From positions 1-37,782 of the forward strand of contig CANJBQ010000030.1 in assembly GCA_947472645.1 (NCBI GenBank): a DNA stretch of 37,782 nt. Direction: 5' to 3'. The DNA comes from Burkholderiaceae bacterium. Its GTDB lineage: Bacteria > Pseudomonadota > Gammaproteobacteria > Burkholderiales > Burkholderiaceae. Position 1 is the first letter of the stretch, and every line of letters starts with the position of its first letter. This document shows positions 27,308-36,309 of the stretch, in pieces. A program made the position numbers and the translations under genes. Below the pieces are notes generated by a model. That model saw nothing but the letters and a program-made list of their open reading frames with translations. It had not been told where the DNA came from and did not search any database.

Positions 27308-29290
27308 ATGTCGGAGATTGAACAATTACTTATAGAAAATCGTATATTTCAGGCCCCTAAATCTTTTGCTAAGACCGCGGCCATTAGCAGTATGTCTCAA
27401 TATCAGGCAATGTGTGGAGCCTTTGAGAAAGATTTTGAAGGAACCTGGGCGCGTCTTGCTAAAGAAAACCTCTATTGGAAAAAACCTTTCAAAAAGGTTC
27501 TTGATGAGTCAAAAGCTCCTTTTTATGAGTGGTTTGCTGATGGTACAACTAACGCATCTTATAACTGTTTAGATCGAAATATTCAGGCAGGACTTGGTAA
27601 AAAAACGGCAATCATTTTTGAATCAGATGCGGGTGAAGTTTCGAACATCTCATACTCCGACTTGTATGAACGGGTTTGTCAATTTGCTAATGGTTTGAAA
27701 AGTATTGGTGTTAATAAAGGCGATCGGGTTGTTTTGTATATGTCGATGTCGATTGAGGGCATTGTGGCGATGCAAGCATGTGCCAGGATTGGAGCAACGC
27801 ACTCAGTTGTGTTTGGTGGTTTTTCTGCGAAATCTTTGCAAGAGCGAATCGTTGACGTTGGTGCGAAAGTTGTTATTACTGCGGATGAGCAAATGCGTGG
27901 TGGTAAAAAATTACCACTCAAGACAGTCGTAGATGAAGCGCTTACGTTAGGCGCTGGAGATATTGTTCAGCACGTGATTATTTATCAAAGAACAGGTAGT
28001 GAGATACCATTTACGACAGGGCGTGATCATTGGTTGCATGATTTAGTGGCTGGTCAGCCAACAAGTTGTGAGCCGGAGTGGGTTGGTGCTGAGCATCCAT
28101 TATTTGTGCTGTACACCTCAGGGTCTACTGGTAAGCCAAAAGGCGTGCAACACGCTACAGGCGGTTATTTACTCTGGGCGCATTTAACCATGCAATGGAC
28201 TTTTGATATTCGCGCTCGCGATATTTTTTGGTGTACCGCAGATATTGGTTGGATAACTGGACATAGTTATATTGCTTACGGACCTTTATCCGTTGGAGCC
28301 ACTCAGATTGTTTTTGAAGGGGTTCCAACATTTCCAAATGCTGGTCGTTTTTGGCGGATGATTGAAAAGCACAGAGTAAGTATTTTTTACACTGCTCCAA
28401 CAGCTATTCGGTCATTGATTAAAGCTTCGGATACTAATCCAGAAACGCATCCTCGTAACTACAATTTAAAAAGTTTACGTTTATTAGGATCTGTCGGTGA
28501 GCCGATTAATCCCGAAGCATGGATGTGGTATCACAAAGAAGTTGGTGGAGAAAAATGTCCTATCGTGGATACATTTTGGCAAACTGAAACTGGTGGTCAT
28601 ATGATTACTCCGTTGCCAGGGGCAACACCTTTAGTGCCAGGTTCTTGTACATTACCTTTACCTGGCATCATGGCGGCGATTGTTGATGAGACAGGACATG
28701 AAATGCCGAATGGACATGGTGGTATTTTGGTTGTCAAACGACCATGGCCTTCAATGATCAGAACCATTTGGAATGATCCAGAGCGATTTGTGAAGAGTTA
28801 TTTTCCGCATGATTTAGGTGGTAAGTTATATCTTGCTGGAGATGGAGCTATTCGCAATGCAAAGACTGCTTACTTTACGATTACTGGCCGCATTGATGAT
28901 GTGTTGAATGTGTCAGGACATCGCATGGGAACGATGGAAATTGAGTCTTGTTTGGTAGCACATAAAGATGTTGCCGAGGCTGCGGTTGTTGGACGCCCTG
29001 ATTCAATTACCGGTGAAGCTATTGTTGCGTATGTTGTTCTTAAGGGAGCTCGGCCAACCGGCGACGCTGCAGTCGCCAAAGCTAAAGATTTAAGAGATTG
29101 GGTCAATAAAGGTATCGGGCCGATTGCCAAACCAAAGGAAATTCGGTTTGGGGATAACTTACCAAAAACCCGATCTGGAAAAATCATGCGTCGTTTATTA
29201 AGAGTGTTGGCTAAGGGTGAAGATATTACTCAAGATACCTCGACTTTAGAGAATCCTGGAATCTTAGATCAATTAAAAGAAGCTTTGTAG
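27308..29290 (+). CDS. acs: Acetyl-CoA synthetase
   Basis: The protein has 660 residues, usual for Acs. Seen are the nucleotide-binding loop [14 protein letters not shown], the motif [10 protein letters not shown] (its tryptophan restricts the pocket to acetate-sized acids), the hinge-region [17 protein letters not shown] and the C-terminal [12 protein letters not shown] with K625, the lysine that is acetylated in known enzymes. It makes acetyl-CoA from acetate, ATP and CoA in the cytoplasm. GGAGAG precedes the ATG, and a clear terminator follows. It is divergent from the fumarase gene. Confidence 0.95.
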   Translation: MSEIEQLLIENRIFQAPKSFAKTAAISSMSQYQAMCGAFEKDFEGTWARLAKENLYWKKPFKKVLDESKAPFYEWFADGTTNASYNCLDRNIQAGLGKKTAIIFESDAGEVSNISYSDLYERVCQFANGLKSIGVNKGDRVVLYMSMSIEGIVAMQACARIGATHSVVFGGFSAKSLQERIVDVGAKVVITADEQMRGGKKLPLKTVVDEALTLGAGDIVQHVIIYQRTGSEIPFTTGRDHWLHDLVAGQPTSCEPEWVGAEHPLFVLYTSGSTGKPKGVQHATGGYLLWAHLTMQWTFDIRARDIFWCTADIGWITGHSYIAYGPLSVGATQIVFEGVPTFPNAGRFWRMIEKHRVSIFYTAPTAIRSLIKASDTNPETHPRNYNLKSLRLLGSVGEPINPEAWMWYHKEVGGEKCPIVDTFWQTETGGHMITPLPGATPLVPGSCTLPLPGIMAAIVDETGHEMPNGHGGILVVKRPWPSMIRTIWNDPERFVKSYFPHDLGGKLYLAGDGAIRNAKTAYFTITGRIDDVLNVSGHRMGTMEIESCLVAHKDVAEAAVVGRPDSITGEAIVAYVVLKGARPTGDAAVAKAKDLRDWVNKGIGPIAKPKEIRFGDNLPKTRSGKIMRRLLRVLAKGEDITQDTSTLENPGILDQLKEAL

Positions 29291-29310
29291 GACAAACACA
29301 CCTTTTTTGT

Positions 29311-29336
29311 AGGGCGCCTTTGCGCCCTTTATTTTT
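29311..29336 (+). terminator. Rho-independent terminator after acs
   Basis: AGGGCGC at 29311-29317 and GCGCCCT at 29322-29328 form a 7-base GC-rich stem with a 4-base loop, followed by TTATTTTTA. It starts 20 bases after the acs stop. Confidence 0.88.
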
Positions 29337-29427
29337 ATGGTGCAATTGTGACAAATTGGTGAAAACCTCTATTGCCCCCATGTTTTCTATGAGCTAATAT
29401 CAAGATTATCTAATTAATGGAGGTCAT

Positions 29428-29697
29428 ATGAAATGTCCTCGTTGCGATAGCAGGCTTGCCATTGGCTTTAATAGTTGTGTGAGTTGCCAGCAGGATCGTG
29501 TCAGTACGGAGCCAATTCGTTGCAGATATTTTGTGGCGATTGCCTCGGCTGTTTTGTGGTTGCTCAGTTTACAAAATTCGATGCAAGGTATTGGTGATTT
29601 TTTCCACGGTATATTTGTCGCCATTTTAGGTGGGCTAATCTTTGGATCTATTGGATGGCTTTTTTATGGCATATTTCGCCATGGTCATCAAAGCTAA
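29428..29697 (+). CDS. Small zinc-ribbon membrane protein
   Basis: The protein has 89 residues. The N-terminus is a C4 zinc ribbon (C3, C6, C17, C20: CPRC and CVSC), followed by two hydrophobic helices (about 33-49 and 57-80). A strong GGAGG site precedes the ATG. No family was recognised, and the role is unknown. It stands alone between the acs terminator and the tRNA-Ser gene. The same CxxC-10-CxxC layout recurs in two proteins of the operon beyond the tRNA, which may be coincidence. Confidence 0.7.
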   Translation: MKCPRCDSRLAIGFNSCVSCQQDRVSTEPIRCRYFVAIASAVLWLLSLQNSMQGIGDFFHGIFVAILGGLIFGSIGWLFYGIFRHGHQS

Positions 29698-29708
29698 GTG
29701 AGTCAATC

Positions 29709-29737
29709 TTTGGCCAAAAGCAATAACACCGTATAAT
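29709..29737 (+). promoter_or_regulatory. Sigma-70-type promoter of tRNA-Ser
   Basis: A consensus -10 box TATAAT at 29732-29737 is preceded by TTTGGC at 29709-29714 with 17-base spacing. The tRNA starts 14 bases after the -10 box. Confidence 0.65.
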
Positions 29738-29750
29738 CTACTATTCCTAA

Positions 29751-29841
29751 GGAAGGGTGGATGAGCGGTTTAAGTCACACGCCTGGAAAGCGTGCGTAGG
29801 TTAATCGCCTACCGCGGGTTCGAATCCCGCCCCTTCCGCCA
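29751..29841 (+). tRNA. tRNA-Ser (GGA)
   Basis: The acceptor strands GGAAGGG and CCCTTCC pair, with discriminator G and encoded CCA. The anticodon stem CACGC/GCGTG closes the loop CTGGAAA with anticodon GGA. A long variable arm (GTAGGTTAATCGCCTAC) marks a class II serine tRNA. The 3' end borders the accessory region. Confidence 0.95.
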
Positions 29842-29852
29842 AATAAAAATAC

Positions 29853-29879
29853 AAGCCCTTGTTAATGAAGGGCTTTTTT
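29853..29879 (+). terminator. Rho-independent terminator after tRNA-Ser
   Basis: AAGCCCTT at 29853-29860 pairs with AAGGGCTT at 29868-29875 around a 7-base loop, followed by a run of T. It lies 12 bases beyond the tRNA. Confidence 0.85.
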
Positions 29880-30278
29880 ATTGCTCCAACATCTGACCCA
29901 CAACTAGACCCACAATGCCTTTATCAGAGATTAGTTTTTGATAACCATTCGAGGTTAGCGATCTCGCTAGCATTTCTATATCCCAAGGTTGCCTAAAATA
30001 AATCGACTTTATCAAACGAGGGGGGTGGGGAGGTCATGGCGAATGGTCATCTCTGCTACTGAGGGGTTGCACGAATTTTTTATTTTTATTAGAACTTTGG
30101 CTTGAGTTGCTTGGCCACAAAGCACCACAAATCCAAGCACCCCAAATTTTCTACATTGAACCCATCATGACCCAATGATAAGATATAAAGAACTTCTTTA
30201 ATCTTGGCACAAAACTAACATCAGTTCAAAACTTTCGTTGGAATACCGATTTCTATCAATTTGGATTCAATAATTTAT

Positions 30279-30290
30279 ATGGGGTTTACC
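30279..30290. repeat. 12-base direct repeat, left copy
   Basis: ATGGGGTTTACC occurs here, upstream of the accessory operon, and again at 37174-37185 after it. The match does not extend on either side. It could be an attachment-type or operator repeat, but a 12-base match in a window this size can also be chance. Confidence 0.3.
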
Positions 30291-30366
30291 CTTATAAAAT
30301 TAAAAATTACTTAAATTTAAATGTATTAATATAAGAAAGAAATATTTAGTAATTAAAGGAAATAAT

Positions 30367-32457
30367 ATGGCTGAAAAATTGTTAGTTAGACCAATAAATA
30401 ACATTACAGATCCTCATGAGGAAGCTGTCTTAGCAATTGTTTCGCACTTGCTACCAGTCATAGAAGATTGGAGAGCTGGTGAAGATTTTCGTTTAGAGAT
30501 GGAAGAGTTAAAGGAAAAAATACCTATACTTGATGAAGAGGTTGCTCAACTAAGTAACCAGATTCATGGTTTAGAGAAAGAGTTGGCGTCAGCCTTTACT
30601 GATTTTAAAAAGATGGGGCCAATTTTAGTAGGTGCAGGTATTCTTTTGGTAATTATTGGGGCTATCGTCTACATGGCTTTAGTTCTTTTAGGAATTGCGA
30701 TGGCAGGATATGGATTTTTTACTATTTCAAAAACAAAAAAAGAAATTAAGGAGAATTTAGAAAACCTGAAATCTAATTTCGTAAAATTACAAAATGAATT
30801 AAACCAAAACAATTTAAGAATTAATCAATTACAGCAAGATTTACTTTCAAGGGCCAACACTTTTCCAGAGGTAACTCAGATTCGTGGAGCATTTCCATTG
30901 AGCGCAAAGAGTATATTGGGTAAAAGTACTTTGCTGGATGAATCGGGTTTTTCACCACTTACCACATTGTCGACTATAGACTTATCAGCCGTACAATCAG
31001 ATCTTGACGTAATTATTTCAAAAATTAATGAAATTAAAACAGTGCCTGTTTTACTTTCGCCGAATCAAAATCAAGAAGGTGAAGATCCTTTAAATTCCCT
31101 ATATGGAGAAGAGGTTGTGTTGCAAAAGTTGGTAGATAAATTCACTGAGAATCTAACAAAAATACAAGATGTAGAAATTAATTTACCACTGATAGAAAAA
31201 AATAATTACTTGGCTAATATATATGTTAACGATGAGCTAATTCAAAATAATTATAGAGACGACGATTATGTATTAATCTCATCAAATCTAGTCAATAAAA
31301 ATGTGATAGAAGAATTTGTTAAACAAGTTAATCATATAAAAGACTTCGGAACTATTTTACTTTCAGAAATTAAAGAAACTTTTGATAGTCTTGAAAGAAT
31401 ATGCGAATCCTATGATTTTGCTAGATCAACTTCAATTAATAATGTGCATACAAAATTATTTGATGTATTAAATAAATCTTCTTGGTGCTCAAAGCGTTTT
31501 TATTGCCCTCGAACTATTCAGGCCCCTCAGTACATTGAAGATGTTTTAAATGTACACCCAAGCAATGCTCACAAAATTCCATTTGATCAATTAATGGAAG
31601 CATTAAAAACTGATCCAGTAATTGCAACAAGAATTAGGGAGCGACTAGAACTTGGTGATGAGCTATATGTTAATTACTTGGGAGTATATGAATTTGAAGG
31701 TGAAATGTCATTTGATGAGAATGGTGATCCAGTGGACTTAGGCGAGAGACCTGCATTTATTAGTGATCAGTACGAGGAAGCATTAGTCAGATTTAGAAGA
31801 ACCTTGGGTGTTCTGATGACAGGTTCAGCAAACCCAATATTAGGACTATCGAAAGAAGCCGAGATGTTTTACGATCCCGAAGTGGATGAGTGGAGTTCGG
31901 AGACCGTGCCCTTTGTATACAATTCCTCAGAAATGATGCGATATGGCCAAGTCCTTAAAGTAACTTCAGATTTAATGATCCCTCTTTGGGAACATTTATG
32001 GACTGAAAAAGCTGACTTTAGAAAATCGGAATTATTTAGAACTAATGAGTCTTTAATTCGAATGAGTGAAAAAGAATCTGAGAAGTTGATTGAAATTGGA
32101 AATCAATTCAAGGGTGATATGAGGACCGTAAGAGAAAATGTGAATTTACTTGAATCAGAATTAAGGTCTAAGTATGATGAAATTATTGCCTTTAGAGACG
32201 GTATGGCAGCTCTTGGTTTGTTATCTGAAAGGCAAAAGGAATTTTTATCTGATGATCGACTAAAACAGATTACTTTAAGTGGAGAAAGTTCTGTTGTTAA
32301 AGACGCAGAGGAGCACGAAACCTTGCTGGGTATAGAGCCTAGAGTCCAAGCAGAAAGACGCGGAACGGTTGGAGATCCAATTGATCTTGTAAGGTCACCG
32401 GATGTCTTGATTGAATATAAAGGCGCATTTGTTAAGCGCCTTGCTTCAGCTTTATAG
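30367..32457 (+). CDS. Large coiled-coil protein with membrane hairpin, unknown family
   Basis: The protein has 696 residues and I do not recognise the family. Residues 41-80 form a likely coiled coil, 84-120 are a 37-residue hydrophobic stretch long enough for a tight two-helix hairpin, and 121-163 form a second coiled coil. The remainder is acidic and mostly helical, with a C374/C380 pair, and another probable coiled coil at about 560-610. No signal peptide is present, so the ends should face the cytoplasm. AAGGA eight bases upstream supports the ATG. It is the first gene of a six-gene operon; the next starts 9 bases after its stop. Codon use is AT-rich compared with the genes left of tRNA-Ser. 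A membrane-bound scaffold role is inference. Confidence 0.85.
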   Translation: MAEKLLVRPINNITDPHEEAVLAIVSHLLPVIEDWRAGEDFRLEMEELKEKIPILDEEVAQLSNQIHGLEKELASAFTDFKKMGPILVGAGILLVIIGAIVYMALVLLGIAMAGYGFFTISKTKKEIKENLENLKSNFVKLQNELNQNNLRINQLQQDLLSRANTFPEVTQIRGAFPLSAKSILGKSTLLDESGFSPLTTLSTIDLSAVQSDLDVIISKINEIKTVPVLLSPNQNQEGEDPLNSLYGEEVVLQKLVDKFTENLTKIQDVEINLPLIEKNNYLANIYVNDELIQNNYRDDDYVLISSNLVNKNVIEEFVKQVNHIKDFGTILLSEIKETFDSLERICESYDFARSTSINNVHTKLFDVLNKSSWCSKRFYCPRTIQAPQYIEDVLNVHPSNAHKIPFDQLMEALKTDPVIATRIRERLELGDELYVNYLGVYEFEGEMSFDENGDPVDLGERPAFISDQYEEALVRFRRTLGVLMTGSANPILGLSKEAEMFYDPEVDEWSSETVPFVYNSSEMMRYGQVLKVTSDLMIPLWEHLWTEKADFRKSELFRTNESLIRMSEKESEKLIEIGNQFKGDMRTVRENVNLLESELRSKYDEIIAFRDGMAALGLLSERQKEFLSDDRLKQITLSGESSVVKDAEEHETLLGIEPRVQAERRGTVGDPIDLVRSPDVLIEYKGAFVKRLASAL

Positions 32458-32466
32458 GGGGTCGAA

Positions 32467-33555
32467 ATGGCTGAAACTTCATCAGGAGTTAGTGCTAGTT
32501 ATGTAGATTCTGCTGTTAATTCAGTACGAAATGAGTTGACAAGAGAAATCAATAATGTAAAAAGTGAGTTACGTAATGAAATTAATCGTTTGGAGAGAGA
32601 GATGAGAGAAGTAGGGGACATGATAGTAAATGAGCTTCGAAATCAAACAGAACGCTTAGGTCATCATTTGGAGACTCAAACGGTTGCAGTTGTTGGAGGT
32701 GTTGCGGCTAACACGCTCATGCTAGAAAGAACGAAGGTGCAGATTGAAGAAGATTTTACGAAGACGCGTACCAAATTAGATTTACAAACGGAGGCATCGC
32801 TGCAAGTAGAGGTCGGTAAAAAAATTGCTGATTCAGCCTCAACACATGGCAAGTTAATGGCTTTTGCAAGAGATATTAGTGAGCGGTTTAATAAATCCAT
32901 AGAAGGATTCTTCCTCAATAGGCAACTTTACAATGTCAATTTTAAAAAAATATTTGATGAGTACGCAAATAAAATTAGAACAATTGGTAGTCATATTTTC
33001 GAAATTCGAGACCAGGATATTGCACCTGCCATCAAGGCTGCTGAAACTCCATTAGAGGAGATCCATAGTTTGCCAATTGAGGTTGATCTGATGCGGTTAA
33101 AGATCCGATCGCAGAATCTTGATGAAACTTTAAAAATTCTTAAAGATAGTAGATTTGATCAAGTTTTAAATTCATTAAATTCTCTTGAAGAGACTTTGGA
33201 GGCACAGTTTAATTTAAGAGTGAATGAGAATCGGGCTGATGAAAATTTACTTTCAGTAGTTTTGGCGACAAGCTCACCGATATCAACCGATATTTTAGTT
33301 GGACAAAATGCCCACCCAATTGGAAATATGCAATCAATTAATTTGTCAATTAATAATGATTTAGCTTTTATAGAATCGGGCGCAAGACAATCATTGATGA
33401 ATGCAGTTAAGGTCAAAAGAAGTGTAACGCCAGAGGAAATTTCAAAAATGGTTCAAGCTGCGCATAATTTAGTGAAGAAAAATTTTTTGTCCAAAGAAGG
33501 TGCAATTTTATTCGAAGATTTTATTGCCTCTGATAACTTAAAAATAGCGAGATAA
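32467..33555 (+). CDS. Soluble coiled-coil protein, unknown family
   Basis: The protein has 362 residues; the family was not recognised. Residues 15-70 form a strong heptad coiled coil rich in Arg, Glu and Asn. A short small-residue stretch (72-82) follows, then mostly helical sequence to the end. There is no signal peptide or membrane helix. A GGGGG-rich ribosome site lies just before the ATG. The bactofilin-like gene begins directly after its stop codon, which indicates translational coupling. It resembles PspA-type membrane-stress proteins only in being a cytoplasmic coiled coil; no specific PspA motif was seen. Confidence 0.85.
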   Translation: MAETSSGVSASYVDSAVNSVRNELTREINNVKSELRNEINRLEREMREVGDMIVNELRNQTERLGHHLETQTVAVVGGVAANTLMLERTKVQIEEDFTKTRTKLDLQTEASLQVEVGKKIADSASTHGKLMAFARDISERFNKSIEGFFLNRQLYNVNFKKIFDEYANKIRTIGSHIFEIRDQDIAPAIKAAETPLEEIHSLPIEVDLMRLKIRSQNLDETLKILKDSRFDQVLNSLNSLEETLEAQFNLRVNENRADENLLSVVLATSSPISTDILVGQNAHPIGNMQSINLSINNDLAFIESGARQSLMNAVKVKRSVTPEEISKMVQAAHNLVKKNFLSKEGAILFEDFIASDNLKIAR

Positions 33556-34551
33556 ATGATGGCCGTTAGAGAAGAGGGAAGTAATATTTTAGTTGATGGT
33601 TCAATTGCGGGTAGCTTGTTTCCCAAAAATGAAAAAGATATTGTATTTCCAGTCCTGATCGATGGATCTAAAGTCCCTGATCTCTTAAGAGTCGAAGGTT
33701 CCGTATTTGGCCGAACCATTGAAATGCGTGGCGGTGTCCGGATAGATGGACCAGTAGTATCAAGAGGTGATGCTAGGTTAAATCCATCGAATAAAAGAAT
33801 TTATTTGGCTGGTGGAATTACTGTAAATGGTGTTTTAAATGGTATTTCAGCATTTGAGAATAATAAAACCAGCTTACTTGATTCAATCGAAAAGGCCTCT
33901 ATTATTATCCGTGGAGATATTGCAGTTAATCAAAGCTTGTTTTTGAATAATGCTATTGTTTTTGGAAGTATTAGAGCGGTTAATTGTAAGTTACAGAACT
34001 GTATTGTTTTGGGAACAATCATGGTTCAAGAAAAATTAACTGTTTCAATGAGTTCTATTGGGGGCTATACAGCGCGTGATGTTTATTTTGAAGGTAATTG
34101 CATCATGATTCATGGATTAGGGGAGAGTACTTCTAAGCCAGTCTTCGGCCCTTATGAATCTTTAAATTCTGAAATTATTGACTCTGATGTTCGTTATTAT
34201 CCAGCAATGCGAGAGCATTCTAGATTAGTCAATTTAAGACACCAGAATGTTAATTACCCTGAGTATTCGAAATTAGATGAATTTACGGACTGGGTTCAAG
34301 TATCAGCTACCTATAATTTTATTACCGATGAATATTCTGAAGAGTTAACGACTAAATGGGTACTTTCAATCGGCGGTAGGGTTGGAGATTTTCAGGTTAT
34401 TCAAAAATCCATCGATTCTTTAACAGATATGTTAAATTGTGGATTTGAATACGATCATTTAAAGCCGATTGTAAAAAATAAAATTAAGGAACAAGCCTTA
34501 TCAAATCTTAATGATGATGAAAAGTGGATATTAGAACAGGTGTGCAGTTAA
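33556..34551 (+). CDS. Bactofilin-like beta-helix protein
   Basis: The protein has 331 residues. Roughly residues 10-175 show short repeating strands with glycine turns, for example ILVDGSIAGSLF, LRVEGSVFGRTIEM, GVRIDGPVVSR, IYLAGGITVNGVLNG and IIIRGDIAVNQSLFL. This is the pattern of bactofilin-type (polymer-forming) right-handed beta-helices. The C-terminal ~130 residues are a separate mixed domain without a recognised fold. The ATG immediately follows the upstream stop (a second ATG follows directly). The stop overlaps the next gene by one base (TAATG). It is larger than typical bactofilins, so the assignment is by fold pattern only. It may form a filament or scaffold under the membrane. 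Confidence 0.75.
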   Translation: MMAVREEGSNILVDGSIAGSLFPKNEKDIVFPVLIDGSKVPDLLRVEGSVFGRTIEMRGGVRIDGPVVSRGDARLNPSNKRIYLAGGITVNGVLNGISAFENNKTSLLDSIEKASIIIRGDIAVNQSLFLNNAIVFGSIRAVNCKLQNCIVLGTIMVQEKLTVSMSSIGGYTARDVYFEGNCIMIHGLGESTSKPVFGPYESLNSEIIDSDVRYYPAMREHSRLVNLRHQNVNYPEYSKLDEFTDWVQVSATYNFITDEYSEELTTKWVLSIGGRVGDFQVIQKSIDSLTDMLNCGFEYDHLKPIVKNKIKEQALSNLNDDEKWILEQVCS

Positions 34552-34976
34552 TGATAATTATTAAAATCGTTTTTGCTATTTTGTTGGGACTTATATCCTG
34601 GTTACTTTACGGTTCTCCAGATATAACTCTTGCTGGTAATTTCTTTATTTGGGGATCTACGATATGCCATCTATTGATCATAATTTTTAATCGAGAAATT
34701 TTTGGATTATTGGGCGGAGATGTCTTTACTTATGGCATGGCAAATCTTGGTATCAATTTAGCTAGTTTTGGATGGACCCTTTTAGGTGGATTTATAGTCT
34801 TATTTCGATATGATCAGCATATAGAAAAACTTAATGCTGTTCCCTCCTTAGTATGGGGTCTCTTGTTGCTGGGTATTTTAGGATCTGTGCTTATCCCTTT
34901 ATTAAGCACTAGACACATAACTTCATTGCCTAATCGAGATGATAGACGAGAATATGAACCACCACGGAGTAACTGA
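34551..34976 (+). CDS. Small polytopic membrane protein
   Basis: The protein has 141 residues starting at the ATG that overlaps the previous stop by one base. Four hydrophobic helices are apparent (about 3-20, 27-45, 62-84 and 101-119), ending in a charged tail with RDDRREYEPPRSN. No family was recognised. Its position between the bactofilin-like and SPFH genes, with 3 bases to the next start, suggests it is an integral-membrane partner for the scaffold proteins. Confidence 0.8.
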   Translation: MIIIKIVFAILLGLISWLLYGSPDITLAGNFFIWGSTICHLLIIIFNREIFGLLGGDVFTYGMANLGINLASFGWTLLGGFIVLFRYDQHIEKLNAVPSLVWGLLLLGILGSVLIPLLSTRHITSLPNRDDRREYEPPRSN

Positions 34977-34979
34977 ATC

Positions 34980-36293
34980 GTGCTAAATTTTTTCACTAAT
35001 GAAACAAAAAGTTTATATATTGCAAGACCAGAACAAGCGTCTCGGGACTTAATTTATTTGCATCCTGATAAATCTATAGCAAGAGGTGCCAAGCTTACAG
35101 TACGAAGTGATGAATGCGCTCTTTTTTTCCGAGAAGGTAAATATATAGGAACAATTGAGCCTGGGACTACTATATTAATTGATACCGCTAATATCCCTTT
35201 TCTGGGGCATGGATTAATAAATGTTTTTACTGATGGAAATCATTTTTTAACCGAGATATTTTTTGTTTTACTATCTGAGTCAATTAGCACTATTGAGGGT
35301 GAGTCCTTGGGTAATATGAGGGATTTAAGATCTGAACTTCAACTTATGACTTTTGGTGATTTTAGCTATACATTAAAGGTTCAGGATGCTAAGAAGCTGA
35401 TAACGGAAGTTAGTGGGCAATCTTCAATTTCTCAAGATGTAGTTAAGACTATTTTTGATGGCAGGATGGTAGTTGGCCTTCAAAAATTAGTCGGACAAAG
35501 AGTGGGCAAGGTTTCTATTTCAGACATTATTTCTAATGTCGATTCAGATAAACTTAGTGAGGAATTAAAAGATTTTATGTCCAATGAGTTTTTAAATTCA
35601 GGAATTTTGTTAACCAAAATTATTGGCATGAAAATTTACTTGGATCAACAAAGTAATGGTCGTCTAGATGAATTTAGTAATGAGGCATCTAAGTTTGTCA
35701 TACAAAAAATGGGTGTAGAGGTTGCTGCTGCTAACCCAGAACTTTATGCACTTGTTAATCAAACTCAGGGGCAGCTTGCAGTCAATAAGGGGTTAGGGGA
35801 GGGCCTAGCAACAGGCAAGAGCACAACGATTCTAGGAGGAGGGTTTGTGGGGGGGGGGGTAACTAGCATTCGTCCACGATCTGGATTTAATCAACCTCCT
35901 CCTCATTATGGTGGTTCAAGGCCGCCAATATTGACTGGACCTAGAAACTTTTTTATAAGTACCCCGTCTGGAGAAAAGGGGCCATATTCCGCCAGGCAAG
36001 TTACTACTATTGCGATTGCTAGTAAAGTGGTTTTATCGCTGTTAATGATTCGAGGGGAAGATGATGCTCCGGGAAGTTACTATCCTGCCGATGCTGAACC
36101 TCAAATTGCTAGCGAGTATCAAAGAAGAGGCGGAGCAGGCTCAGCTAATGTAACAAACTCAAGCGCTACTCAATCTGCTTCCCCTGCAACAAATGCTCCT
36201 AATTCTGAGGAGAAAGCATGTCCTTTTTGTGGTGAATCGATCAAGGCTGTGGCAATTTTGTGTAGGTTTTGTCAATCTAAATTGTCTAATTAA
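34980..36293 (+). CDS. SPFH/band-7 protein (YdjI-like) with zinc ribbon
   Basis: The protein has 437 residues with a GTG start 3 bases after the previous stop. The N-terminal ~225 residues resemble the SPFH domain of B. subtilis YdjI-type (virion-core-like) proteins: GAKLTVRSDECALFFREGK, PGTTILIDTANIPFL, and MTFGDFSYTLKVQDAKKLITEV. A low-complexity glycine segment (287-293) is partly encoded by a run of 11 G. Residues 323-376 look like a degenerate GYF_2-type domain (SGEKGPYSARQV). The end is a zinc ribbon (C414, C417, C428, C431). In B. subtilis, YdjI helps recruit a PspA homologue to the membrane. Here a similar anchoring role is inferred. Confidence 0.83.
   Translation: MLNFFTNETKSLYIARPEQASRDLIYLHPDKSIARGAKLTVRSDECALFFREGKYIGTIEPGTTILIDTANIPFLGHGLINVFTDGNHFLTEIFFVLLSESISTIEGESLGNMRDLRSELQLMTFGDFSYTLKVQDAKKLITEVSGQSSISQDVVKTIFDGRMVVGLQKLVGQRVGKVSISDIISNVDSDKLSEELKDFMSNEFLNSGILLTKIIGMKIYLDQQSNGRLDEFSNEASKFVIQKMGVEVAAANPELYALVNQTQGQLAVNKGLGEGLATGKSTTILGGGFVGGGVTSIRPRSGFNQPPPHYGGSRPPILTGPRNFFISTPSGEKGPYSARQVTTIAIASKVVLSLLMIRGEDDAPGSYYPADAEPQIASEYQRRGGAGSANVTNSSATQSASPATNAPNSEEKACPFCGESIKAVAILCRFCQSKLSN
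35849..35859 (+). repeat. Run of 11 G inside the SPFH gene
   Basis: An uninterrupted tract of 11 G encodes part of a glycine-rich linker (residues 290-294). The frame is intact in this copy. Gain or loss of one base would shift the frame before the GYF-like domain and zinc ribbon, which makes it a candidate phase-variation site or a sequencing-error hotspot. Confidence 0.95.
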
Positions 36294-36309
36294 TCTTAGA
36301 ATAATATAA

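Larger units (their letters stand above)
29842..30366. other. 525-base non-coding stretch between tRNA-Ser and the accessory operon
   Basis: No credible gene is present. It begins with the tRNA terminator, contains a G-rich tract (GGGGGGTGGGG at 30020-30030) and then becomes strongly AT-rich up to the operon. TATAAA around 30293 could be part of the operon promoter, but no good -35 partner was found. A short minus-strand frame near 29880-30020 may be a decayed coding remnant. No integrase is seen. Confidence 0.6.

Noticed and set aside
29880..30020. Minus-strand frame containing RQPWDIEMLARSLTSNGYQK, reminiscent of the end of RfbA-type nucleotidyltransferases
   Set aside because: Under 50 codons, no upstream continuation before a stop, and the resemblance needs a gap. 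It could be a decayed remnant but is not strong enough to annotate.
30020..30033. G-rich tract as a possible quadruplex
   Set aside because: Fewer than four well-spaced G runs in a short span and no gene start next to it.
30903..30926. A-x4-GKS pattern (AKSILGKS, residues 180-187) in the 696-residue protein
   Set aside because: It fits the loose P-loop pattern, but there is no preceding hydrophobic strand, no glycine-rich loop and no Walker B aspartate nearby, so I do not call an NTPase.
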